From: Labilibaculum sp041595635
GTDB lineage: Bacteria > Bacteroidota > Bacteroidia > Bacteroidales > Marinifilaceae
Direction: 5' to 3'
Assembly: GCF_041595635.1 (NCBI RefSeq)
Contig: NZ_JBFHJW010000006.1
Span: 45,832-109,831 of the forward strand
Length of the DNA: 64,000 nt
How positions within the stretch are numbered: the stretch's first letter is position 1; every line of letters begins with the position of its first letter. Made by a program: the position numbers and the translations under genes. Below are positions 45,954 to 53,886 of the stretch, piece by piece. The notes under the pieces are model-generated. The model had not been told where the DNA came from. It did no database searches and was given only the letters and a program-made list of their open reading frames with translations.

Positions 45954-47612
45954 TTACAAAGGAAGAGGGTTAAAACCTGATGAAATTAACACCACAACAA
46001 TTACCATTACCATTAAATAGTAGATAAATGCTGGAATTGAATTTCGTCGGATAATAGTACCTTCGGCACCAATACAACCCACTGTGGCACAAACTGCAAC
46101 CACATTATTAACACAAATCATATTTCCCAATGCAGCACCAATAGTTTGAACCGCAACAATCAATACCTGAGGAATACCCAAGATAGTAGCTGTTTCGAAC
46201 TGTAAAGATGAAAACAATAAATTAGAAACGGTCGCCGATCCCGACATAAATGAGCCTAATACACCAACAATTGGTGCAATAATAGGATAAGCATTTCCAG
46301 ACAAGTCAGCAATTGATGTTGCCATAGTAGTAAGCATACTATCCATACCGGCACCATTGGTTCCTGATTTTAGCATCAACTGAACCATAGCAACACCTGC
46401 AAATAGTGCAATAGCTGCTCCACTAATTTGTTTAAAAGTTGTTTTCCAGGAAGCAATTACCTGCTTGCCACTCATTTTATGCATAAAGTTGGTAATTACT
46501 GCAACCAAAATAAATGGTATTGTTCCTGGTAAGTAAGCCCATTTCAACACATAAGTTAGTCCATCAATACCAAAAATATTAGGAAGAGTTATTGTTTGAG
46601 AAGCCAACCATCCTTTTAAACCTAAAGAAGGGATACGAGTAACTACAAGAATTATTGCAATTAGTACATATGGCATCCAAGCTTTAACCAAGCCCATTTT
46701 AGCTTCTCCAGTATCACCAGTAGAGTCGTTTGATTTCCAATTAGCGGCCCATTCTGATTTTGGAGGAAAATCCCATGATTTCTTAGGCATAAGAAAACCA
46801 TTCTTTGCAGCTACAATAATAATTCCAAGGCCAATAAATGCACCTAATAAAGAAGGAAGGTCTGGGCCTAATGTAGAAGCAATAACAACGTAAGGTACTG
46901 CAAAGGCTAAACCAGCAAAAATTGCAAATGGTGCTGCCGCTAATGCAGGTTTAATCGATTTTTCTTTTCCAAAGAATCTGGTCATAATCATGATTCCCAA
47001 TAAAGGAATAAAAATACCTACCAATGCATTTGGAATAGCAATCCATTTTGTCAGTGCCATTTTAAAAACTTCGGGATTCGCCCCAATTTGTGAAAGATTC
47101 TGCTCCAAAGTAACCATAGCACCACCACTAATTGGTGTTCCTACTGCTCCGTAAGGTACAGGTACCGAGTTAAAAATTAAAGCAACCATAGCCGCAGCCA
47201 AAGGAGGAAAACCAAGCCCCACTAAAAGTGGTCCAGCCAAAGCGGCAGGAGTTCCGAAACCTGCAGCACCTTCAATAAATGCTCCAAACATGAAACCAAT
47301 GATAATTGCCTGAATCCGTCGATCGGTTGTTATCCCACTAAATCCATTGTTTATGGTTGTCATAGCCCCCGACAACTTCAATGTATTTAAAATAAGAATA
47401 GCCCCAAAAATGATAATTAGTATATCCAATGCTTTTAAAAATCCAAAAACTGAATAGCCCATGATGTGGAATAAATCAATTTGCCAAACTCCATAAGCAA
47501 CGATCACCGATAGTAATAACGATAATGGCAAGGCCTTTTTTGCTCCCCAGTTGAAGCCTACCATCAATACAATGGTTAATAAAATAGGTGAAAAAGCTAA
47601 TAATGCGTCCAT
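45954..47612 (-). CDS. lctP: L-lactate permease family transporter
   Basis: 552 residues, about 12-14 membrane helices. The sequence has the LctP/LldP/GlcA family hallmarks: FMFGAFIEGAAGFGTPAALA, ALIFNSVPVPYGAVGTPISG and VLGSFMSGSATVSNLLFSSL near the C-terminus. The family imports L- and D-lactate and glycolate with protons. It is the second gene of the minus-strand operon, with a small ORF 21 bp upstream and two lactate-dehydrogenase-type enzymes following. The long regulatory spacer lies before the small ORF. Confidence 0.95.
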   Translation of the reverse strand: MDALLAFSPILLTIVLMVGFNWGAKKALPLSLLLSVIVAYGVWQIDLFHIMGYSVFGFLKALDILIIIFGAILILNTLKLSGAMTTINNGFSGITTDRRIQAIIIGFMFGAFIEGAAGFGTPAALAGPLLVGLGFPPLAAAMVALIFNSVPVPYGAVGTPISGGAMVTLEQNLSQIGANPEVFKMALTKWIAIPNALVGIFIPLLGIMIMTRFFGKEKSIKPALAAAPFAIFAGLAFAVPYVVIASTLGPDLPSLLGAFIGLGIIIVAAKNGFLMPKKSWDFPPKSEWAANWKSNDSTGDTGEAKMGLVKAWMPYVLIAIILVVTRIPSLGLKGWLASQTITLPNIFGIDGLTYVLKWAYLPGTIPFILVAVITNFMHKMSGKQVIASWKTTFKQISGAAIALFAGVAMVQLMLKSGTNGAGMDSMLTTMATSIADLSGNAYPIIAPIVGVLGSFMSGSATVSNLLFSSLQFETATILGIPQVLIVAVQTIGAALGNMICVNNVVAVCATVGCIGAEGTIIRRNSIPAFIYYLMVMVIVVVLISSGFNPLPL

Positions 47613-47633
47613 AAAAAATAATTTAGGTTTAGT

Positions 47634-47819
47634 TTAAAATTTGTTATTGTCATTTGCAAATGGGTTAGATCTACAATAGTTTTCGATAATTGTATTGTTT
47701 GAATTTTTAAATGACCCCTGTAATGCATTCGTTTGCATCAGTACATTCAAAGCGCGCAATTTATGCCCTAATTCTTCCATGTTCTTTTTCGTCTCAATTT
47801 TGTCATTGGTAAAATTCAT
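47634..47819 (-). CDS. Small ORF leading the lactate operon
   Basis: 61 residues from the ATG at 47819 (a GTG at 47828 would add three). The product is hydrophilic and partly helical: a KIETKKNMEELGHKLRALNV helix, then an asparagine-rich tail ending NPFANDNNKF. No family is recognised. It lies 21 bp before the permease and about 150 bp downstream of the sigma-54-like promoter, so it would be the first gene on the induced transcript. It could be a leader peptide, a small regulator, or a chance frame. Confidence 0.4.
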   Translation of the reverse strand: MNFTNDKIETKKNMEELGHKLRALNVLMQTNALQGSFKNSNNTIIENYCRSNPFANDNNKF

Positions 47820-47970
47820 AATTCTCACTTTTATAATTCTTAAAAAATAAAAACTGATTCTCTTATCAGACCAGCATATCTATGCTCTCGAAAAATTACA
47901 CCTATCATACACTCTTCGTATTTGTAGCCACAAAATTGCTTGGCAAGTGTGCATTTTCGATATCTGACTA

Positions 47971-47986
47971 ACCAATAGCAATGCCA
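47971..47986 (-). promoter_or_regulatory. Sigma-54-like promoter of the lactate-permease operon
   Basis: On the minus strand: TGGCATTGCTATTGGT, preceded by TTTT. The GG at -24 and the TTG at -12 have the sigma-54 spacing (GG, ten bases, then the G); only the C of GC is replaced. The 11 bases TTTTTGGCATT are identical to those before two other lactate-related genes in this window. It lies about 150 bp before the small ORF that heads the operon. Confidence 0.7.
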
Positions 47987-48099
47987 AAAATTCGCACCTT
48001 AGGCTATTTAGAATTATTCTACTATTTTAGGCTTTAGACATCAGTATTTTAGCTTACGGAAAGGTTTTCGCAAGGAACAATTTATATCGTTTCCGCCAC

Positions 48100-48115
48100 T
48101 GTTCATTTTTGAACA
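48100..48115. promoter_or_regulatory. Proximal activator site, lactate-permease operon
   Basis: Perfect inverted repeat TGTTCA-TTTT-TGAACA. It lies 113 bp upstream of the sigma-54-like -24 element; the same palindrome type occurs in front of the other two lactate units. Best read as a dimer site for the local NtrC-type regulator. Confidence 0.65.
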
Positions 48116-48140
48116 TGCTATTAGTTGCCGTATGCAATCC

Positions 48141-48154
48141 TGAACAATTGCGCA
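48141..48154. promoter_or_regulatory. Distal activator site, lactate-permease operon
   Basis: TGAACAATTGCGCA: an imperfect palindrome with half-sites 2 bp apart. Its centre is exactly 40 bp from the centre of the proximal site at 48100-48115; the same 40-bp spacing is found at the other two promoters. Confidence 0.6.
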
Positions 48155-48296
48155 AATTCGAACAGTAAATACCCACTCAAAAATGAGTAGTTCCCGCCAT
48201 TATTTTTGAAAAAAAAAGGAAGGTAATTCTGACATTATCCATTAAAAAATAACAATACATGTAAACCTATTTTTACAAATCATCTCATTTTACAGC

Positions 48297-48340
48297 AAAA
48301 TTTCACCCCAAAACTAATATTAGTTTTGGGGTGAAATTTT
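48297..48340. terminator. 44-bp perfect palindrome, likely terminator
   Basis: Two 22-base arms (48297-48318 and 48319-48340) are exact reverse complements with no loop bases. The ends are A4/T4, so each strand ends in a T-run. It lies 38 bp past the TonB-domain gene stop on the minus strand, so it is most likely that gene's terminator, shielding the lactate promoter from read-through. Confidence 0.75.
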
Positions 48341-48377
48341 ATTACAAGCTTATTGTCGTATGCTCTATTGATTCACA

Positions 48378-49079
48378 CTACTTCTTTATTGCATATTCTT
48401 TTGCATTACAATAATTTTCCAAATAATCACTGCCTAAATCACCGCCTAATGATTTTATACGGTTCAAATCTTTACAGGCTCCATCCTTATTTCCCATAGC
48501 TAATTGTGTTAATCCATGTCTTAATAAAATTGACTCATCGTATGGCTGATAAACAAGGGCATGATCGAACAGTTGCAATGCTCTTTTGTGTTTGTCTTTC
48601 AAAAATTTCTTGCATCCTTTAATAAAAAAACTCTGTGCTATTTTCCTATGATTAGAATTTTCCATCTGAAAAGTTACAGCTACCTCTTTTTCCATTCCAA
48701 CAGCAATCCCATTATTCTGCCCTGGTTTCCACATACCATCAGTCATTTTCAAGGCCTCAAGTACTTCTTCATCTATATTATTGGATACACTATTAATAAC
48801 TATGAAATTATCTAAATTTCCATTCGTTAATACTGTAAACTGAACTACTACGCAACCTTCTCGATACCATTGCTCATCCTCGTCGGGATATTCAACCACA
48901 TGTGCCAGATAATCAATAATAGAGGTTGATTTCGCCAGATCCACCTCTGCTTTCTCTACTCCCATAAAAAATGGGGGTTTAACTTCTACATCTCCTAACA
49001 TTTTACTTTTCACCAATTCTTGTCCACTTACTAAAAATGCCATAAACATGAACAGAATTGTTATCGCTACCGCTTTCAT
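48378..49079 (-). CDS. TonB C-terminal domain protein with TPR-like tail
   Basis: 233 residues. A signal peptide or membrane anchor (AITILFMFMAFLVSGQE) precedes a region matching the TonB C-terminal fold: YPDEDEQWYREGCVVVQFTV, then EEVLEALKMTDGMWKPGQNNG. The C-terminal 80 residues look like TPR helices (ALQLFDHALVYQPYDESIL). In Bacteroidota such proteins energise TonB-dependent receptors or are peptidase-like components; the partner is unknown. It is a single gene ending before the 44-bp palindrome. Confidence 0.72.
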   Translation of the reverse strand: MKAVAITILFMFMAFLVSGQELVKSKMLGDVEVKPPFFMGVEKAEVDLAKSTSIIDYLAHVVEYPDEDEQWYREGCVVVQFTVLTNGNLDNFIVINSVSNNIDEEVLEALKMTDGMWKPGQNNGIAVGMEKEVAVTFQMENSNHRKIAQSFFIKGCKKFLKDKHKRALQLFDHALVYQPYDESILLRHGLTQLAMGNKDGACKDLNRIKSLGGDLGSDYLENYCNAKEYAIKK

Positions 49080-49394
49080 AACTTCATGTTTTAAGTAAAA
49101 CTTCTCAATTTACAAGACCAATAAATCATGATCTACTCTATGCACAAAGTTAAACCAGAATAGAAATAAGCACATAACGACTATGTTGATCAGATTTGAA
49201 ATCTTTTCTCAATGTAATAGCAATTTGGTTGCATTCTTAAACCTCTGTTGCAAAAACTTATCACTATGATGAATCTGAAAAAAAATAAAGCTATTTGCAC
49301 AAAAATAGTGAAAGCCGAAAATAAAAAATTACTGTTGTTCCTCTCCAATATATTTCTAAAAAAGGGCAATCCTGATTTTACTATTTTGGCAAAG
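49080..49394. other. 315-bp spacer without a recognised gene
   Basis: Between two minus-strand genes. Overlapping frames on both strands here are short and unconvincing. No terminator-like hairpin was noted for the AraC/TPR gene. Confidence 0.45.
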
Positions 49395-51275
49395 CTATAC
49401 CTTATCCAAGCCAATTTTTTGCAAGATGGAACGATAACGAGGCTCATTGTGAAGATTTTTAAGATTCCTATCGTTTTTAATTCGAATAAACAGTATACCT
49501 TCTTTCGTGGCAAAAGCCTTTTCTAACCATTCCAAGGCTTTTTCCTTATTGTCTAACTTTGCATATAGTTCAGCAATAAAATAAGCCTCTGGTACTTTCT
49601 TCTTCTCTTGTATATTAATTAAACATTGAAGCATTCCCTTTCTACCTAATCTTTTAAAAGCAGACTCTAGGGATGGAATTTCTAATTTATCCTGTGGATT
49701 TTTGGCCAAGTACTTTTTTAATTCTTCGCAAGCCTCCGCATTTTTTCCTTGCTGTAAATAAATGTAGAAAATATCAATGTGTGAAAATCTAAGTTCAGGG
49801 CCTAAATCGAGAGCTGTCTGATGCAAATTCAGAGCCTGATGATCCAATCCAGCCTGATAATGATAAACGCCCCCAAAATTATACAAGATTGCAATTAATG
49901 GATCCAGTTCGATAGCTATATTAATTTCTTCAACTGCCTGATTAATCTTCCCTACTGCCCCCAAAAACTCAGCATAATAATAATGGGCTGTTGCGTAATT
50001 TTTGTTTAGTTCGATAGCTCGTTTAAATCCTCTCTCTGCTTCTGCCCATTTCCAACTATTTTCAGCAATTACGGCAAGAGTAGCATGCGGCTCTGCGAGA
50101 CTTGGATCAAGGGCAAGAGCTTTTAATGCGAATTCTTTGGATTTTGCATATCCGTCCTCCTTGGGATACCATTTCCACCATGCAAGAACTAAATACGCAT
50201 CGGCCACCCCAGCATAAGCCAGTGCATAGGTAGAATCCTGCTCAATGGACCGTTCAAAATAGTTCAAACTTTTTTCCACATCTATTTCGGTACGTTTGTT
50301 CCAAAAAAAACGTCCTTTTAAGTAATTATGATAGGCTTCCTGATTTTTGGGTGGTTTTATTTCTATTTGTTGTATTTCCTTTGGAGAAAGCACCGTTTTT
50401 AATTCAGAGGCAATTTGTTTCGCCAGATCGCTTTGCAGAGTAAACAAATTTTTAAAGTTCGCGTCGTACTTTCCCGACCATATAAGATTGTCTTCTTTGG
50501 CAACAATAAGCTTCACAAAAATACGCACATTTTCATCACTCTTTTGAATGCTCCCCGTTACAAGATAAGAAACGCCTAATTCCTTTCCAATTTCGGCTAA
50601 GGTTTTAGTACTTTCTCTGTAATAATTCGAAGACGCTCGAGAAATTACCTTAAGATCATTTACCAAAGACAAACGATTAAGAATATCTTCCATAATACCA
50701 TCCGTAAAGTAAACATTAGACTGATCGGCGCTTAAATTTTTAAAAGGTAAAATGGCAATGGATTTTTCCAATTCAGCTTTTCTGAACCAACTTGCACTAT
50801 CGCTCATCTGGGAAAGAAAAAAATAAGAAAAACCAAACAAAATAAGGATAGCAGAAAAAAGAAGCAATGTTCTTTTATTGCTTACGATTGAAGTTTTTAC
50901 TGTTTTTGACTGCTTTTCTTCCAGTGAAGACTCAAAACCTCTTTTTTTTACCTCTCCTGGAGGAAAACCATAGAACTCATGAAAGCATTTATTAAAATAG
51001 GTAGGACTTCGAAAACCAACCTCATAGGAAATTTCTGAAACCGTTGCCACATTTTTTTGCAAGAGTAGCATCGCCTTTTTCAATCGAATTTTGCGTATGA
51101 ACCTACTGATAGATTGGTGCGTGAGTTTTTGCAGCTTTCTGTGTATTTGAGATCTACTCATACCCATCTCCTCAGCCAATTTTTGCACCCCAAATTGTTC
51201 ATTTTTCAGGTTCTTTTCTACGATTAAATGCAACCTCTTCAGAAAGACCTCATCCATAGATTTTTCCTCAGTCAT
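49395..51275 (-). CDS. AraC-type regulator fused to TolB-like and TPR domains
   Basis: 626 residues from the ATG at 51275 (a TTG at 51293 adds six). The N-terminal 105 residues are an AraC helix-turn-helix pair (QKLAEEMGMSRSQIHRKLQK and ISYEVGFRSPTYFNKCFHEF, then FPPGEVKK). One membrane helix follows (TLLLFSAILILFGFSYFFL, about 145). Next is a TolB-like/FlgO-like domain (KSIAILPFKNLSADQSN) and about six TPR repeats. The layout fits a membrane-bound regulator with a periplasmic TPR sensor; function is inferred. It lies near the lactate genes but no link is shown. Confidence 0.75.
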   Translation of the reverse strand: MTEEKSMDEVFLKRLHLIVEKNLKNEQFGVQKLAEEMGMSRSQIHRKLQKLTHQSISRFIRKIRLKKAMLLLQKNVATVSEISYEVGFRSPTYFNKCFHEFYGFPPGEVKKRGFESSLEEKQSKTVKTSIVSNKRTLLLFSAILILFGFSYFFLSQMSDSASWFRKAELEKSIAILPFKNLSADQSNVYFTDGIMEDILNRLSLVNDLKVISRASSNYYRESTKTLAEIGKELGVSYLVTGSIQKSDENVRIFVKLIVAKEDNLIWSGKYDANFKNLFTLQSDLAKQIASELKTVLSPKEIQQIEIKPPKNQEAYHNYLKGRFFWNKRTEIDVEKSLNYFERSIEQDSTYALAYAGVADAYLVLAWWKWYPKEDGYAKSKEFALKALALDPSLAEPHATLAVIAENSWKWAEAERGFKRAIELNKNYATAHYYYAEFLGAVGKINQAVEEINIAIELDPLIAILYNFGGVYHYQAGLDHQALNLHQTALDLGPELRFSHIDIFYIYLQQGKNAEACEELKKYLAKNPQDKLEIPSLESAFKRLGRKGMLQCLINIQEKKKVPEAYFIAELYAKLDNKEKALEWLEKAFATKEGILFIRIKNDRNLKNLHNEPRYRSILQKIGLDKV

Positions 51276-51506
51276 AACTTTATATTTCAACAATAATCCC
51301 CAACATAAATTTCTTAATTTGCTCGCCTATACAAATTCATAAAAACAAATTAGACAACAGCACGCAGCTAAATTATAAGTTACAAAAAAATCAATTGTCA
51401 AAAAAGAATAAACACAAACTTAAATATCTAGAACACCAATATTTATAATCCTTACCAATTCAACCTACAAGGTCTATTTTACTTCCTAAAAACCAAACTG
51501 TTGAAT

Positions 51507-51537
51507 AAAAAAAACCTCTTTCCAAGTAGAAAGAGGT
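51507..51537 (-). terminator. Terminator of the lone LUD gene
   Basis: A 9-bp stem (51514-51522 with 51529-51537, 6-nt loop) is followed on the minus strand by eight Ts. It ends the transcript of the LUD protein 21 bp past its stop. Confidence 0.88.
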
Positions 51538-51557
51538 ATATTTATGTAAAGTTATTT

Positions 51558-52073
51558 TTATAAATCCTCCAGCACATACACCATGGTTTTTACTATATTT
51601 TTGGCAAAATATAGTTCCTTGCTCAAAGAAGAAACAGAATCACTTGCTATGCCCCTACCTAAAACAACAGCCGATTTTTCTTTTATCAGTTCAAAATCGT
51701 CCATAGAGTGAAGAATTTTACTTGCCGGAACTACCAAATGCAATATCTCTGCCATGTAAATACTAAGTAATACATCCTTATCTTGAGTATCTACAACAAG
51801 GAATCCACTATCAGCAATAGCAAAATCGGCTTCTATTAAAGCATTTTTAGCATTACTAATATTCTTAGATACTCTATTGAGCTGACAATTTTTCATTCGA
51901 ATCAATTCAAACTGAATATTCTCATTGTTCGCAGCTTCAACAAATAGATCCTTCTCTACTTTTAAAGTTTCGTTTCCTAAACGATGTGAATTTGTTAAAA
52001 ATGAATCTAAAAGTTCACTTTTATTCTCTGTCACTACTAAATTTCTTTCTTTTGTGTAAGTTGTAAGCTCCAT
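51558..52073 (-). CDS. Divergent LutC-like LUD-domain protein
   Basis: 171 residues related to the LutC/YkgG (LUD) family. A recognisable strand with ADFAIADSGFLVVDTQDKD corresponds to the family core (AETGT-V), as does MAEILHLVVPASKIL. However, the C-terminal signature present in the other copy (60441-60914: SRTADIE and GVHGP) is absent; the equivalent region reads VLGRGIASDSVSSLSKELYF. It stands alone, without LutA or LutB partners, but carries its own sigma-54-like promoter and activator sites. It probably has a changed or regulatory role in lactate use, which is inference. Confidence 0.65.
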   Translation of the reverse strand: MELTTYTKERNLVVTENKSELLDSFLTNSHRLGNETLKVEKDLFVEAANNENIQFELIRMKNCQLNRVSKNISNAKNALIEADFAIADSGFLVVDTQDKDVLLSIYMAEILHLVVPASKILHSMDDFELIKEKSAVVLGRGIASDSVSSLSKELYFAKNIVKTMVYVLEDL

Positions 52074-52109
52074 ACCCTATTGATTTAAATGAAAAACTAG
52101 TACTTAAAA

Positions 52110-52125
52110 AACAAAAGGAATGCCA
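52110..52125 (-). promoter_or_regulatory. Sigma-54-like promoter of the lone LUD gene
   Basis: On the minus strand TGGCATTCCTTTTGTT, preceded by TTTT: GG-N10-G spacing and the shared 11-base core TTTTTGGCATT. It lies 37 bp before the LUD start, which is ideal for a transcription start about 24 bp before the ATG. Confidence 0.72.
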
Positions 52126-52225
52126 AAAAAAAGAGAAAATAAGTGGCCATCTTAAAATACACCACAAACAACTAATTATCAGACAAGTATGCAACATTTA
52201 AAAAATCAAGAAAAAATGGAATAAA

Positions 52226-52241
52226 TGTTCAATTCTGAACA
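52226..52241. promoter_or_regulatory. Proximal activator site, lone LUD gene
   Basis: Perfect palindrome TGTTCA-ATTC-TGAACA, 100 bp upstream of the -24 box. It has the same half-sites and 4-bp gap as the sites at 48100-48115 and 60237-60252. Confidence 0.65.
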
Positions 52242-52266
52242 AAATCTTCGAAAACGATTTCAAAAA

Positions 52267-52280
52267 TGCACAATTGTTCA
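52267..52280. promoter_or_regulatory. Distal activator site, lone LUD gene
   Basis: TGCACAATTGTTCA; centre exactly 40 bp from that of the proximal site. It shares the TGnnCA-N2-TGTTCA form with the other distal sites (here only the second base pair of one half-site departs from symmetry). Confidence 0.6.
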
Positions 52281-52367
52281 TTTTCAAGCATTTAAAGCGA
52301 TATAAATTGTGGAAAATGAATCCCCAATTGGGGAAAAAAGACACATAATAAAGCACTTACAGAACTT

Positions 52368-53813
52368 CTACAGTTTATTCATTCTGCTACGAAGGGCACT
52401 TCGAGTAATACCGAGATATTCAGCTGTTTTCGATTTATTATCATGGAATTTTTTGAGAGCTTTGCGAACGATTTCTAACTCTAAACTTTCAATATTCAAT
52501 TCATTATCTGGCAAAACAATACGACCTAAAACAATTGCCTTTTCGCTGACATCAATCTCTGTATCATCAGTTTGTAGAAACTTCAAATGTTCTGTTTTTA
52601 ATTCTAAATCGTTAAAAAGTAAAGTTGCCCTTTCAATGGTATTTTTTAATTCCCGAATATTTCCTGGCCAGGAATAATCCTGCAGCATTTTTTTTGCGTT
52701 CTTGCTAATAAAGCGAAATTTACGATTTCGTTTTTTCGAATATTGATCTAAGAAGATTTGAGAAAAAGACAGAATTGCCTCTTTCCTCTCGCGTAAAGGA
52801 GGAATAAAAAGACGACCTGTATTCAAGCGATAATATAAATCGCTACGAAATGTTTTTTCGGCTACCATGGCTTTCAAATTCCTATTGGTTGCAAAAATCA
52901 CTCTCACATCCAAATCGATGGGTTTACTTCCTCCTACTCGATACATTTCACGCTGCTGCAACACCCGAAGCAATTTAGGTTGCATATCCAGCGGCATCTC
53001 GCCAATCTCATCCAGAAATAAAGTCCCACCTTGCGCCAGCTCTAACTTTCCAGGTTTTCCATCCTTGCGAGCTCCTGTAAAAGCTCCTTCATCGTAACCA
53101 AATAATTCACTTTCAAACAAAGTGGGAGAAATTGCCGAACAGTTAATCGAAATAAATGGTTTGGTAATGTCATTTGATTTGCCAAAATGCACCAAGCGTG
53201 CCATTACTTCTTTTCCTGTACCCGTTTCTCCTTCGATTAGAACCGGAACAGAACGATCCTCGTGAAACTGCTCAGCCATTCGTACTACTCCACGCATCAC
53301 ATCCGAGAAAACTCCTATTTTGCCTACGCTAGTAATTTCGCGTATGGTTGTTTCGTAATATTGAATTCGTTCTACCTCTCCTTTTTTAGCATGAGAAATT
53401 GCTTGCGCAAAATTCTCTTTGAGGTCTTTATTTTCTTCTTTTATTTTTATTTTTTCAGCCACACGCTCAATTAATATGGCTAATTCTTCAATATTAACAG
53501 GTTTTAGAAGGTAGTCATAGGCTCCTCCACGCAAGGCTTCAATAGAACTTTCCATATCGCCAAAGCCTGTCATAATCACCACCTCTATCTGATTGCCATT
53601 GGGCAAAAGTTTTATTTTCTTCAGCAGATCCAAACCAGAAATTCCTGGCATTCTCATATCTGAAATTACCATTTGAAAATCTTCATTTTTCAGCACATTA
53701 TATGCTTCTTCACCATTATGACACAAATGAATGGAGTAAGACAATTGCTCTTCTATAAACTCAGCAACTGCAGTTCCACTCGAAATGTCATCGTCAACAA
53801 TAAGAATTTTCAT
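52368..53813 (-). CDS. NtrC-family sigma-54-dependent response regulator
   Basis: 481 residues: receiver (1-120; acidic DDD at 7-9, phospho-acceptor Asp52 in VISDMRMPG, VIMTGFG, YLLKPVN), then an AAA+ domain (about 165-395), then a Fis-type helix-turn-helix (about 440-481, SKTAEYLGITRSALRSRM). The AAA+ domain carries Walker A GETGTGKE, GAFTGA for sigma-54 contact, and Walker B GGTLFLDEIGEMP, all intact. The cognate sensor kinase starts upstream on the same strand. The three sigma-54-like promoters flanking this gene are its probable targets. Confidence 0.95.
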   Translation of the reverse strand: MKILIVDDDISSGTAVAEFIEEQLSYSIHLCHNGEEAYNVLKNEDFQMVISDMRMPGISGLDLLKKIKLLPNGNQIEVVIMTGFGDMESSIEALRGGAYDYLLKPVNIEELAILIERVAEKIKIKEENKDLKENFAQAISHAKKGEVERIQYYETTIREITSVGKIGVFSDVMRGVVRMAEQFHEDRSVPVLIEGETGTGKEVMARLVHFGKSNDITKPFISINCSAISPTLFESELFGYDEGAFTGARKDGKPGKLELAQGGTLFLDEIGEMPLDMQPKLLRVLQQREMYRVGGSKPIDLDVRVIFATNRNLKAMVAEKTFRSDLYYRLNTGRLFIPPLRERKEAILSFSQIFLDQYSKKRNRKFRFISKNAKKMLQDYSWPGNIRELKNTIERATLLFNDLELKTEHLKFLQTDDTEIDVSEKAIVLGRIVLPDNELNIESLELEIVRKALKKFHDNKSKTAEYLGITRSALRSRMNKL

Positions 53814-53886
53814 TTTTAATTTCTGTATTAATTCCCAATATTATTTTTTGTTTGAGCCAAGCAATTTCTTTTGACACAAGGTATTT

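Noticed and set aside
47939..47953. TTGGCAAGTGTGCAT as a plus-strand sigma-54 promoter
   Set aside because: GG and GC are only seven bases apart instead of ten, and no plus-strand gene follows.
49248..49526. 92-codon plus-strand ORF over the end of the AraC/TPR gene
   Set aside because: Antisense overlap, no motif; the minus-strand TPR frame is coherent to its stop.
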